Positions 18,210-26,096 of a stretch of 64,000 nucleotides of DNA are shown piece by piece. The DNA comes from Clostridiales bacterium (GTDB taxonomy: Bacteria > Bacillota > Clostridia > Oscillospirales > Oscillospiraceae). The stretch is taken from positions 75,530 through 139,529 of the forward strand of contig JAHZGF010000043.1 of assembly GCA_019420945.1 (NCBI GenBank), in the 5' to 3' direction. The notes beneath the pieces are model-generated. The model saw only the letters and a program-made list of their open reading frames with translations, searched no databases and had not been told where the DNA came from. Made by a program: the position numbers and the translations under genes. How positions within the stretch are numbered: the stretch's first letter is position 1; each line of letters starts with the position of its first letter.

Positions 18210-19349
18210 TTACAGAGAACCGGCGATGACCATGCGCTGGACTTCACTGGTGCCTTCGTAGATCTCGGTGATCTTGGCGTCGCGCATCATGCGCTCCACG
18301 GGATAGTCACGGGTGTAGCCGTAACCGCCGAAGAGCTGGACAGCCTTGGTGGTGACGGCCATGGCGGTCTCGGCGGCGAACAGCTTGGCCTTGGCGGCGG
18401 CCACGGCATAGTTCTGGCCGGCCTGCTTGGTCATGGCGGCGTTGTAGACCAGCCACTTGGCGGCGTCGGTGCGGGCCACCATGTCCGCCAGCTGGAACTG
18501 GGTGTTCTGCTGCTTGAAGATAGGACGGCCGAACTGCTTGCGCTCCTTGGTGTACTTGATGGTCTCCTCGATGGCGCCCTCGGCGATGCCCAGAGCCTGG
18601 GCGGCGATGCCGATACGGCCGCCGTTCAGAGTGGCCATGGCCAGGTTGAAGCCCTTGTTCTCCTTGCCCAGCATGTTCTCCTTGGGCACGATGCAGTTCT
18701 CCATGATCAGCTCGCAGGTGGAGGAACCCTTGATGCCCATCTTCTTCTCATGGGCGCCCACGGAGAAGCCGGGGAAGTTGCGCTCCACGATGAAGGCGGT
18801 CAGGCCACGCTGGCCCCGGGTCTTGTCGGTCATGGCGATGATGATAAACACATCGGCGTAGCCGGCGTTGGTGATGAAGATCTTGGAACCGTTCAGGATG
18901 TAGTTCTCGCCCTTCTCGTCCAGGACCGCCATGGTCTTGACGCCGCCGGCGTCGGTGCCGGCGCCGGGCTCGGTGAGGCCGAAGGCGCCCAGCCACTCGC
19001 CGGAGCACAGCTTGGGCAGATACTTCTTCTTCTGGGCCTCGGTGCCGAAGTCATAGATGGGGTTGGCGCACAGGCTGGTGTGGGCGGAGAGGATGACGCC
19101 GGTGGTGCCGCAGACCTTGCTCATCTCCTCCACAGCCATGATGTAGCTGAGGTAGGAAGCGCCCTGGCCGCCGTACTCCTTGGGGAAATAGATGCCCATC
19201 ATGCCCAGCTTGGCCATCTTCTTGACGGTCTCAACGGGGAAACGCTCTTCCTCGTCCACTTCCTGAGCCAGGGGCTTGACCTCGTTTTCAGCAAAGCTGC
19301 GGAGCATCTGCTGGACGAGGAGTTCTTCTTTAGACAGATTAAAATCCAT
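18210..19349 (-). CDS. bcd: Butyryl-CoA dehydrogenase (acyl-CoA dehydrogenase family)
   Basis: The 379-residue flavoprotein reduces crotonyl-CoA to butyryl-CoA with electrons routed through EtfAB. Family signatures are FGLTEPGAGTDAGG, the KIFITNAGYADVFIIIA stretch, QLFGGYGYTRDYPVERMMRD and the C-terminal IYEGTSEVQR, whose glutamate is the expected catalytic base. The length is normal. Butyryl specificity rests on the operon context. A short hairpin separates it from hbd. Confidence 0.94.
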   Translation of the reverse strand: MDFNLSKEELLVQQMLRSFAENEVKPLAQEVDEEERFPVETVKKMAKLGMMGIYFPKEYGGQGASYLSYIMAVEEMSKVCGTTGVILSAHTSLCANPIYDFGTEAQKKKYLPKLCSGEWLGAFGLTEPGAGTDAGGVKTMAVLDEKGENYILNGSKIFITNAGYADVFIIIAMTDKTRGQRGLTAFIVERNFPGFSVGAHEKKMGIKGSSTCELIMENCIVPKENMLGKENKGFNLAMATLNGGRIGIAAQALGIAEGAIEETIKYTKERKQFGRPIFKQQNTQFQLADMVARTDAAKWLVYNAAMTKQAGQNYAVAAAKAKLFAAETAMAVTTKAVQLFGGYGYTRDYPVERMMRDAKITEIYEGTSEVQRMVIAGSL

Positions 19350-19379
19350 GGATTGGTTCCTCCTAGTTTTTTATTTGTA

Positions 19380-19407
19380 TATGAGCCGGCTAAAAAGCCG
19401 GCTCATA
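19380..19407 (-). repeat. Intercistronic hairpin between hbd and bcd
   Basis: A perfect 11-bp inverted repeat (19380-19390 with 19397-19407) has a 6-nt loop and lies in the 76-nt gap. It is not followed by a T-run on the minus strand, so an mRNA-processing or stability element is more likely than a full terminator. Confidence 0.7.
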
Positions 19408-19425
19408 CATAAATACGGTGTAAAA

Positions 19426-20283
19426 TTAGTGCTTAAAGAAGCCCTCGCCGGTCTTGTTGCCCAGCTTGCCGGCCCGCACCATCTTGCGCAGCAGCAGGGA
19501 GGCACGATACTTGCTGTCGTGGGTCTCCTCATAGATGGTGTCCATGATGGCCAGGCAGGTGTCCAGACCGATGAAGTCAGCCAGGGTCAGGGGGCCCATG
19601 GGATGGTTGCAGCCCAGCTTCATGGCGGTGTCGATGTCCTCGGGGGAGGCGACGCCATTCTGGACCAGCTCAACGGCCTCGTTGATCATGGGGATCAGCA
19701 GACGGTTGCAGACGAAGCCGGGGGCCTCGGCCACAGTGACGGGGGTCTTGCCGATCTCCTGGGAGAGGGCGAAGATGGTGTTGTAGGTGTCGTCGGAGGT
19801 GTTGCCGCCCCGGATGACCTCGATCAGCTTCATGGCCACAGGGGGGTTGAAGAAGTGCATGCCGATGACCTTATCCTTGCTCTGGACGGCAGAGGCGATC
19901 TCGGTGATGGAGATGGAGGAGGTGTTGGTAGCCAGGATGCACTCGGCCTTGGTGGCAACGTCCAGCTTCTGGAAGATGCTCTTCTTCAGGTCCAGGCGCT
20001 CCACGGCGGCTTCCACCACCAGATCCACGTCGTTCAGAATGCCCTCATACTCGGTGGCAGCCACAAAGCTCATGCGGCCCTTCAGCTCATCCACGAACTC
20101 CTGGGTCATCTTGCCCTTGGCAATCATCTTGGCAAAGCCCTTGTCCAGAGCGGCCTCAGAAGCGGCGATGATCTGGTCGTTGATGTCCACCACCAGGACG
20201 TTCTTGCCGGCGGTAGCAAAGACCTGAGCGATGCCACGGCCCATCTGGCCGGCGCCAATGACGGCAACTTTTTCAATAGACAT
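19426..20283 (-). CDS. hbd: 3-hydroxybutyryl-CoA dehydrogenase
   Basis: The 285-residue dehydrogenase reduces acetoacetyl-CoA to 3-hydroxybutyryl-CoA with NAD(P)H. An N-terminal Rossmann motif GAGQMGRGIAQVFA is followed by the HFFNPPVAMKLIEVI segment with the catalytic histidine, a conserved GFVCNRLL and the LGCNHPMGPLTLADFIGLD signature. It is the second gene of the operon, 64 nt after crt. The gap contains no obvious terminator. Confidence 0.96.
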   Translation of the reverse strand: MSIEKVAVIGAGQMGRGIAQVFATAGKNVLVVDINDQIIAASEAALDKGFAKMIAKGKMTQEFVDELKGRMSFVAATEYEGILNDVDLVVEAAVERLDLKKSIFQKLDVATKAECILATNTSSISITEIASAVQSKDKVIGMHFFNPPVAMKLIEVIRGGNTSDDTYNTIFALSQEIGKTPVTVAEAPGFVCNRLLIPMINEAVELVQNGVASPEDIDTAMKLGCNHPMGPLTLADFIGLDTCLAIMDTIYEETHDSKYRASLLLRKMVRAGKLGNKTGEGFFKH

Positions 20284-20347
20284 AGTGATTTCCTCCCGTT
20301 ATTTTGTTTGATGGTATGGATGGATTTAAGAATTGCAGACGGTAAAC

Positions 20348-21139
20348 TCAGCGGCCGGTGTAGGGGACGACCTTGAGCTTCTTGCTCTTGTCCTTCTCCA
20401 GGAAGTTGGCCATGCCGGCCCGCTGATCCTCGGTCTCAAAGCAGGAGCCAAACAGCTTCTCCTCGGTGACCAGGGCATCGTCCATGCCCTGCTCCAGGCC
20501 CACATTGATGGCCTGCTTGCAGGCCCGAACGGCAATGGGGGCGTTGGCGGCGATGGTGGCGGCCAGCTTCTTGGCGGCCTCCATCAGCTCGGCCTGGGGA
20601 TAGACGGCATTCACCAGACCGATGCGCAGGGCTTCGTCAGCCTTGATGTTTCTGGCGGTATAGAGCAGCTGCTTGGCCATGCCGGGGGAGACCAGCCGGG
20701 CCAGACGCTGGGTGCCGCCGAAACCGGGGGTGATGCCCAGACCGGTCTCGGGCTGACCAAAGACGGCGTTGTCGGAGCAGATGCGGATATCACAGCTCAT
20801 GGCAAGCTCGTTGCCGCCGCCCAGGGCAAAGCCGTTGACCGCCGCGATGACGGGGATGGGCAGGGTCTCGATCTTGCGGAAGACGTCGTTGCCCTTCTTG
20901 CCGAAGGCCTCGCCCTCGGCCTTGGACAGGGAGCTCATCTCCCCGATGTCGGCGCCGGCCACAAAGCTCTTCTCGCCGGAACCGGTGATGATCAGTGCAC
21001 GGACCTCGTTCAGGTCCAGCGCGTCGATGGCGGCGTCCAGCTCAGTCAGCACGTCGCTGTTCAGGGCATTGAGGGCCTTGGGGCGGTCGATGGTCAGCAC
21101 CGCCACATGGGCTTCAGAAGTAACCTGGATGTAAGACAT
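20348..21139 (-). CDS. crt: 3-hydroxybutyryl-CoA dehydratase (crotonase)
   Basis: The 263-residue enoyl-CoA hydratase interconverts 3-hydroxybutyryl-CoA and crotonyl-CoA. The oxyanion region FVAGADIGEM and both catalytic glutamates are seen: Glu111 in GGGNE and Glu131 in GQPETGLGITPG. GGAGGTAG lies 7 nt before the ATG. It opens the crt-hbd-bcd-etfB-etfA operon, which makes butyryl-CoA from acetoacetyl-CoA. No thiolase or butyrate-releasing transferase gene is present in this window. Confidence 0.95.
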   Translation of the reverse strand: MSYIQVTSEAHVAVLTIDRPKALNALNSDVLTELDAAIDALDLNEVRALIITGSGEKSFVAGADIGEMSSLSKAEGEAFGKKGNDVFRKIETLPIPVIAAVNGFALGGGNELAMSCDIRICSDNAVFGQPETGLGITPGFGGTQRLARLVSPGMAKQLLYTARNIKADEALRIGLVNAVYPQAELMEAAKKLAATIAANAPIAVRACKQAINVGLEQGMDDALVTEEKLFGSCFETEDQRAGMANFLEKDKSKKLKVVPYTGR

Positions 21140-21166
21140 GGTTCTACTACCTCCAATTGCATGAGC

Positions 21167-21184
21167 TTGTTAATTTTTTAACCA
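21167..21184. promoter_or_regulatory. Near-consensus Rex operator in the crt leader
   Basis: TTGTTAATTTTTTAACCA matches the Rex pattern TTGTTAANNNNTTAACAA at 17 of 18 informative or free positions, with one mismatch. It lies between the -10 box and the crt start, about +6 to +23 of the transcript, a position where a bound repressor blocks initiation or early elongation. Rex senses NADH/NAD+ and is a known regulator of clostridial butyrate genes. Confidence 0.7.
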
Positions 21185-21195
21185 AAACTAAATTT

Positions 21196-21224
21196 AGTAT
21201 AATAAATCATTCGAAAAATGGCAA
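21196..21224 (-). promoter_or_regulatory. Promoter of the butyrate operon
   Basis: On the minus strand TTGCCA (21219-21224) and TATACT (21196-21201) are spaced 17 nt, about 57 nt before crt. Confidence 0.7.
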
Positions 21225-21327
21225 GAAAAAGTTTTGAAAAACTGTATGAAAAAAGGTGAAATGGATGGGTCAAATTGCACAAAGATACTGAATCAAAAGA
21301 CGGAAAATTTTATATGCATTCTCTGCG

Positions 21328-21356
21328 TTGACAACCTGTCATCTAACTCGTATAAT
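21328..21356 (+). promoter_or_regulatory. Consensus sigma-A promoter for the gene at 21400
   Basis: A perfect TTGACA (21328-21333) and TATAAT (21351-21356) are separated by 17 nt. Confidence 0.85.
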
Positions 21357-21399
21357 CGAAACAAACAAAAAGGTATCCATAACCAGGAAGGAAACTATA

Positions 21400-21912
21400 A
21401 TGAATGAACAATCGGAAAAGATAGCACTGCTGGAACAGGCGGAAAAGTTTCGGGCCATCTATGAGGATTTTACTCAGTCGGTTCGGGACCTGGGCAACAA
21501 AGCCAAGGGCCGAGCAGGCAGCAAGATTGGCAACAGTTTTGCCCACTGGATCGGAGGCGGTCATATCCGCACAGATCGGGAGCGGCTTTGTGAGGAGTTC
21601 CTGGAGCATGTCCAGAGCCAATTGGAGGTGTTCCAGAACTGCTTTGAGGGGAGCTCACCGGAGGAAGTCACCCAGGCCTGTGATCTTGTGGCGGATGTGA
21701 TGCTGCAGCCCATTCCGGTAGACTCCAACTCCACCACTGACTTGATGAAGCGGGCGATGCGCTCCCAGATCAAGCCGCTGCTGCCCTATCTGAGCCGGAC
21801 CGGGCTGGAGCAGGGAATGCGGCAGATTCAGGAGGGGTATCGGAAGCGGCAGTTGTTGCCGGTGGAGCAGGAGCTGCTGCGGGAGATGGAACGGCAGTTG
21901 GCCCGGAGCTGA
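21400..21912 (+). CDS. Hypothetical protein, 170 residues
   Basis: No family was recognised. The product is soluble and looks mostly helical, rich in Glu, Gln, Leu and Arg, with no signal peptide or membrane segment. A glycine-rich patch (about residues 30-50) includes FAHWIGGGHIRTD. ATG 21400 has AGGAAGG 8 nt upstream and a perfect promoter 44 nt upstream, so the gene is very likely expressed, perhaps strongly. It diverges from crt and converges on murC, ending before a shared terminator. Confidence 0.75.
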   Translation: MNEQSEKIALLEQAEKFRAIYEDFTQSVRDLGNKAKGRAGSKIGNSFAHWIGGGHIRTDRERLCEEFLEHVQSQLEVFQNCFEGSSPEEVTQACDLVADVMLQPIPVDSNSTTDLMKRAMRSQIKPLLPYLSRTGLEQGMRQIQEGYRKRQLLPVEQELLREMERQLARS

Positions 21913-22025
21913 TCCAGGATAGAACCACATGCGCCTGATTGGCTAGGAACATTAGCAAAAGTCCTTTATAAAGTATAGCATTGGTTTTTGGGACAAGTCA
22001 ATATGCAATTGCGCAATCTCAACAG

Positions 22026-22061
22026 AAAAGCCCGTAGCGTTCCTAAACGCTACGGGCTTTT
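22026..22061. terminator. Bidirectional terminator between the 21400 gene and murC
   Basis: A 15-bp perfect stem (22026-22040 with 22047-22061) has a 6-nt loop and T-runs on either strand. Confidence 0.88.
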
Positions 22062-22070
22062 GTAGATTTA

Positions 22071-23468
22071 TTATTGGGCAGCGGAGGTCTTGTCCTGATT
22101 GACCAGGGCTTCACCGGCCTGGTAGATGTCGCCGGCACCCACAGTGAGGATCAGATCCCCGGGCCGGGCCAGCTCCTTGAGCTTGGCGGTCACGTCGGCC
22201 AGAGTGGGGCAGTAGACAGCGCCGGGAATATTGTCGGCAATGTCCTGGGAGGAGATACCCACAGTATTTTTCTCCCGGGCGGCATAGATTTCCGCCAGAA
22301 TGGTAATGTCGGGCCGCTGCAATTCGTGGACAAAGTCCCCGAACAGAGCCTTGGTGCGGGTGTAGGTGTGGGGCTGGAAAGCACAGATGATCCGGTCATA
22401 GCCCAGGGTTTTGGCGGTGTCCAGCAGCACATGGAGCTCACCGGGGTGGTGGGCATAGTCGTCATAGATCATGGCGCCGTTGTACTCGCCCTTGAACTGG
22501 AAGCGGCGCTCGGCCCCGCGATAGGCGTGGAGGCCTGCGGCGATGGCTTCCGGGGACACGCCGATGGTCAGGGCTGCGGCAGCGGCGGCCAGGGCGTTTT
22601 CTACGTTGTGCTTGCCCGGGACACTGAGTTCCACATGGGTGAGTTTTTCGCCGTTCCGCATCAGGTCAAAGCGGCCCACGCCGCCCACATACTCCACATT
22701 CTCGCAGTAGATGTCGGCATAACTGCCCATACCAAAGGTGATCACGTCCCGGTTCAGGCCGTCCAGGGTGTCCATGGTGTTGCGGTCATCGGCGTTGGCC
22801 ACCACCACGCCGCCCTCGGCGGGCACCAGGTCGGCAAACCGGCGGAAGGAGTTTTCCACGTCGGCCAGGTCTTTGAAAAAGTCCAGATGATCCGCCTCAA
22901 TGTCCAGAATGACAGCAGTAGTGGGACGGAAGGACAGGAAGGAGTTGCAGTATTCGCAGCTCTCAAGAATGATGGTGTCGCCTTTGCCCACCCGGTGGCC
23001 GGCGTGGAGCAGGGGCAGAGTACCGCCGATCATCACGGTGGGGTCCATCTGGGCGGCCATGACGATGTGGGTGCACATGGAGGTGGTGGTGGTTTTGCCG
23101 TGGGTGCCGGAGATGCACAGGGCGTGCTTGTAGTCGCTCATCAATGCGCCCCAGGCCTGGGCCCGCTCAAAGACCGGGATGCCCGCCAGCCGGGCGCCGG
23201 AGATCTCCGGATTGTCGTCATGGACGGCGGCGGTGCGGATGACCAAGTCGGCCCCTTGGGCCCCATCGGGGAAGTGGCCGATTTTAACCTGGATGCCCAG
23301 GGAGCGCAGATGCTCTACGGTCTTGCTCTCCTTCATATCGGAACCGGAGACCACCACGCCCATACCGTGGAGCACTTCCGCCAGAGGTGCCATGGAGACA
23401 CCTCCGATGCCCACCAAATGGGCCCGGCAGCCGGGTTTGAGATAGCGTTTGAGTTCGGAAACGATCAT
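22071..23468 (-). CDS. murC: UDP-N-acetylmuramate--L-alanine ligase
   Basis: The 465-residue cytoplasmic Mur ligase adds L-alanine to UDP-MurNAc in peptidoglycan synthesis. The N-terminal GIGGVSMAPLAEVL Rossmann motif, the ATP loop GTHGKTTTT (residues 121-129), the DIEADHLDFF segment and the ATP/Mg motif with YDDYAHHPGE are all present. GGAGGCC precedes ATG 23468. It is monocistronic, with its own promoter and terminator. Confidence 0.97.
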   Translation of the reverse strand: MIVSELKRYLKPGCRAHLVGIGGVSMAPLAEVLHGMGVVVSGSDMKESKTVEHLRSLGIQVKIGHFPDGAQGADLVIRTAAVHDDNPEISGARLAGIPVFERAQAWGALMSDYKHALCISGTHGKTTTTSMCTHIVMAAQMDPTVMIGGTLPLLHAGHRVGKGDTIILESCEYCNSFLSFRPTTAVILDIEADHLDFFKDLADVENSFRRFADLVPAEGGVVVANADDRNTMDTLDGLNRDVITFGMGSYADIYCENVEYVGGVGRFDLMRNGEKLTHVELSVPGKHNVENALAAAAAALTIGVSPEAIAAGLHAYRGAERRFQFKGEYNGAMIYDDYAHHPGELHVLLDTAKTLGYDRIICAFQPHTYTRTKALFGDFVHELQRPDITILAEIYAAREKNTVGISSQDIADNIPGAVYCPTLADVTAKLKELARPGDLILTVGAGDIYQAGEALVNQDKTSAAQ

Positions 23469-23523
23469 GAAAACTGGCCTCCTAATGTAGCCGTAAAATC
23501 AATCTGAAATCATAAGCTTCAAT

Positions 23524-23552
23524 ATTATATGCTATCCCTGGGGGAAATTCAA
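23524..23552 (-). promoter_or_regulatory. murC promoter
   Basis: On the minus strand TTGAAT (23547-23552) and TATAAT (23524-23529) are spaced 17 nt. Confidence 0.7.
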
Positions 23553-23600
23553 GCAATTCCTGCGGAATCGGGCGACATTTTCTCAATTGGAGCAATGCGG

Positions 23601-23629
23601 TTGAAGCTGAGGTGAGAATATGGTACAAT
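23601..23629 (+). promoter_or_regulatory. Promoter of the RlmI-like gene
   Basis: TTGAAG (23601-23606) and TACAAT (23624-23629) are spaced 17 nt, about 55 nt before the start codon. Confidence 0.65.
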
Positions 23630-23683
23630 TTGCAGACTGGCTAAAGAAATTTGTAACGGAATCAGAGAAGGAGAGGGGAGCCA

Positions 23684-24913
23684 ATGAAGCAGCAGCGCAG
23701 CTACCCAAAGGTATACATCACCAGCAAGGCGGAGCGTAGCATCAAGGGGGGCCATCCCTGGGTCTACGGCGAGGAGATCCGCCGCCGGGAGGGGGAGCCG
23801 GAAAACGGCGGATTGGTGGACGTGTTGGCAGGCAGCTCCTATCTGGGCACCGGTTTTTACAACGATGCCTCCAAGATCACCGTGCGGCTTATTTCCCGCA
23901 ATGCCAATGACCGCTTTGACGCCGCCTTCTGGCGCCGCCGGGTGGAGTATGCCCTGAAGTATCGCCGTACCGTCATGCCCGGGGATGACTTCCGGTGCTG
24001 CCGGCTCATCCACGGGGAGGCGGACCAGATGCCCGGACTCACGGTGGACCGGTATGATACCATCCTTTCGGTGCAGGTGCTCTCCCTGGGCATGGAGCGG
24101 GTCAAAGACCTGGTTTTTACCGCCCTGGTGGAAGTGCTCCGGGAGATGGGCGAGGATATTCAAGGCATTTTTGAGCGCAACGACGTGTCCATCCGGCTCC
24201 GGGAGGGGATGCAGGAGGGGAAAGGCTGGTATCCGCTGCCCGGTCTGCCCACCCCGGAGTCTCCGGTGATGGAGATCGTGGAAAACGGCGTCAGGTATCT
24301 GGTGGACGTGGAAAACGGCCAGAAAACCGGCTTCTTCCTGGACCAGAAGTACAACCGGGCGGCGGTGGGCCGCATTTCCGGGGGCAAGCGGGTGCTGGAC
24401 TGCTTCACCCACACCGGCTCCTTTGGGCTCAATGCGGCTCTGGGGGGCGCAGAGCATGTCACCAGCGTGGATATCTCCCAGTCCGCCATCGATATGGCGG
24501 CGGAAAACGCCCGGCGCAACGGACTGGACGGGAAGATGGAGTTCCTGTGCGAAAACGTCTTTGATCTGCTGACCCGGCTCAGTGAGGAAAAGTGCCGGGA
24601 CTATGATTTTATCATCCTGGACCCGCCGGCCTTCACCAAATCCCGGCAGACGGTGCAGTCTGCCATCCGGGGCTATCGTGAGATCAACCGCCGGGCCATG
24701 AAGCTGCTGCCCCGGGGAGGCTATCTGGCAACCTGCTCCTGTTCCCACTTTATGACCGACGAACTGTTCCGCAAGATGCTCTCCTCGGCGGCCGCCGATG
24801 CCGACGTGTCCCTGCGGCAGATTGAGGCCCGGCAGCAGAGCCCGGACCATCCCATCCTCTGGAATGTGCCAGAGACTGATTATCTGAAATTCTATATTTT
24901 CCAGGTAGTGTAA
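23684..24913 (+). CDS. Class I SAM-dependent rRNA methyltransferase (RlmI-like, PUA domain)
   Basis: The 409-residue protein has an N-terminal PUA-like RNA-binding region (about 8-85, including KGGHPWVYGEEI), a central domain with GLTVDRYD, and a C-terminal Rossmann methyltransferase with VLDCFTHTGSFGLNA, the acidic VDISQSAID strand and the catalytic-type ILDPPAFTKS. This layout matches enzymes that make m5C in 23S rRNA. The exact target base is not provable here. AAGGAGAGG precedes the ATG. Confidence 0.9.
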   Translation: MKQQRSYPKVYITSKAERSIKGGHPWVYGEEIRRREGEPENGGLVDVLAGSSYLGTGFYNDASKITVRLISRNANDRFDAAFWRRRVEYALKYRRTVMPGDDFRCCRLIHGEADQMPGLTVDRYDTILSVQVLSLGMERVKDLVFTALVEVLREMGEDIQGIFERNDVSIRLREGMQEGKGWYPLPGLPTPESPVMEIVENGVRYLVDVENGQKTGFFLDQKYNRAAVGRISGGKRVLDCFTHTGSFGLNAALGGAEHVTSVDISQSAIDMAAENARRNGLDGKMEFLCENVFDLLTRLSEEKCRDYDFIILDPPAFTKSRQTVQSAIRGYREINRRAMKLLPRGGYLATCSCSHFMTDELFRKMLSSAAADADVSLRQIEARQQSPDHPILWNVPETDYLKFYIFQVV

Positions 24914-24930
24914 TATTCTTGAAGAGCAAG

Positions 24931-24965
24931 GGCGGCCATCCCCGATTGGGGATGGCCGCCTTTTT
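24931..24965 (+). terminator. Terminator of the RlmI-like gene
   Basis: A perfect 13-bp stem (24931-24943 with 24948-24960) is followed by five Ts. Confidence 0.92.
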
Positions 24966-25070
24966 CATACTTGATTCCGGCTGCATACCCGGAGAGTCCG
25001 GCGAAGGGGCATGATCTGCAGGACAGGCGCATAGGATGCTCTGAGAAAACTCAGGAAAAGGAGCGGCAAT

Positions 25071-25700
25071 ATGCGTACCTATTGGAACGAAAACCAGGGA
25101 ACTTTTACAGGAACCGTGCTGGACGAACCGGAGTTCTCCCATGAAAATCACGGAGAGGACTATTTTCGGCTGCCACTGCGGATTTTGCGGCTGTCCGGGG
25201 CAGAGGACACCCTGCCGGTGCTGGTGAGCCGGACCCAGCTGGAGCAGACGCCCATTCACGCCGGGGACCGGCTGACGGTGGAGGGGGAGATTCGGTCCTT
25301 TAACAACCGGTCAGGAATTGGCAGCCGGCTGGTGTTGACGGTGTTTGCCCGGCACCTGGTCACGGCGGAAGGGGAGGACGGCAATACGGTGACCCTGACC
25401 GGAGTGTTATGCAAAAAACCGGTGTATCGTCATACCCCTCTGGGCCGGGAGATCTGCGATCTGACCCTGGCAGTGAACCGGCGCTATGGTCGGGCGGACT
25501 ATCTGCCCTGCATCGGTTGGGGCGCAGTGGCCCGAACCTGCGCCGGGCTGGAGGTGGGGGATGCCATCCGGCTGGAGGGGCGCTTCCAGAGTCGGGATTA
25601 CACCAAAAACCTGGAAAATCAGGTGATCCATCGTACCGCCTATGAGGTGTCCATCATGTCCATGCAGCGGTTGGCGGTTCCCTGTTTTGCAGGAGAGTAA
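25071..25700 (+). CDS. Single-stranded DNA-binding-like protein with two OB folds
   Basis: The 209-residue protein appears to contain two SSB-type OB-fold units (about 1-105 and 106-195). The second includes GREICDLTLAVNR and IGWGAVARTCAGLEVGD, typical of SSB/PriB-like domains. It lacks the acidic C-terminal tail of the main replicative SSB, so it is more likely an accessory paralogue. AAAAGGAGCGG precedes the ATG. The partner process is unknown. Confidence 0.78.
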   Translation: MRTYWNENQGTFTGTVLDEPEFSHENHGEDYFRLPLRILRLSGAEDTLPVLVSRTQLEQTPIHAGDRLTVEGEIRSFNNRSGIGSRLVLTVFARHLVTAEGEDGNTVTLTGVLCKKPVYRHTPLGREICDLTLAVNRRYGRADYLPCIGWGAVARTCAGLEVGDAIRLEGRFQSRDYTKNLENQVIHRTAYEVSIMSMQRLAVPCFAGE

Positions 25701-25730
25701 AAAACTTCTTGCAGAAAAATGAAAAAAACC

Positions 25731-25760
25731 TTGACAAAGGGATATACTTGGTTTTATAAT
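25731..25760 (+). promoter_or_regulatory. Promoter of the T-box/aspS-gatCAB operon
   Basis: A consensus TTGACA (25731-25736) and TATAAT (25755-25760) are spaced 18 nt. Confidence 0.8.
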
Positions 25761-25769
25761 CGCTGCAAT

Positions 25770-26046
25770 CAAAGGCACAGAAGGAGACCGCTCCCGGGCG
25801 GCGCAACAGAGAGGCAATGGGCCACCGACTGAAAGCCCCGCCGGCGCGAAACGGGAAATGCGCAACACTCCGGAGCTGGCCGTTCGAGCGCTCCCTTGAG
25901 GGGCAGGTAGGGCGGCACGTCACTCCTGCGTTAAGGGGGAAGAGAGGCGTACTCCAATGGGGGAGGCGCTATGCGGGTGGTACCGCGGAACAACTGTGTT
26001 GATTCCGTCCCGGACTGTTTGAAGAAACAGCCCGGGACTTTTTTTA
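25770..26046 (+). promoter_or_regulatory. T-box leader with terminator, upstream of aspS
   Basis: The T-box core GGGTGGTACCGCG is at 25975-25987. It is followed by a terminator stem (26007-26020 with 26025-26038, one mismatch) and a T-run. Upstream, AGAGAGG and a TGAAAG apical loop resemble Stem I features. A GCGCA/TGCGC helix (25801-25805 with 25859-25863) places an AAC triplet (25864-25866) in the adjacent internal loop, a candidate Asn specifier, but this assignment is tentative. T-boxes of this class bind uncharged tRNA and antiterminate. An Asn specifier would fit the downstream Asn-tRNA(Asn) pathway. Confidence 0.9.
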
Positions 26047-26096
26047 TTTTCTTCAGGGGATTCACCCCCAATATTTGAAAAAAGGATGTGAAAGAG

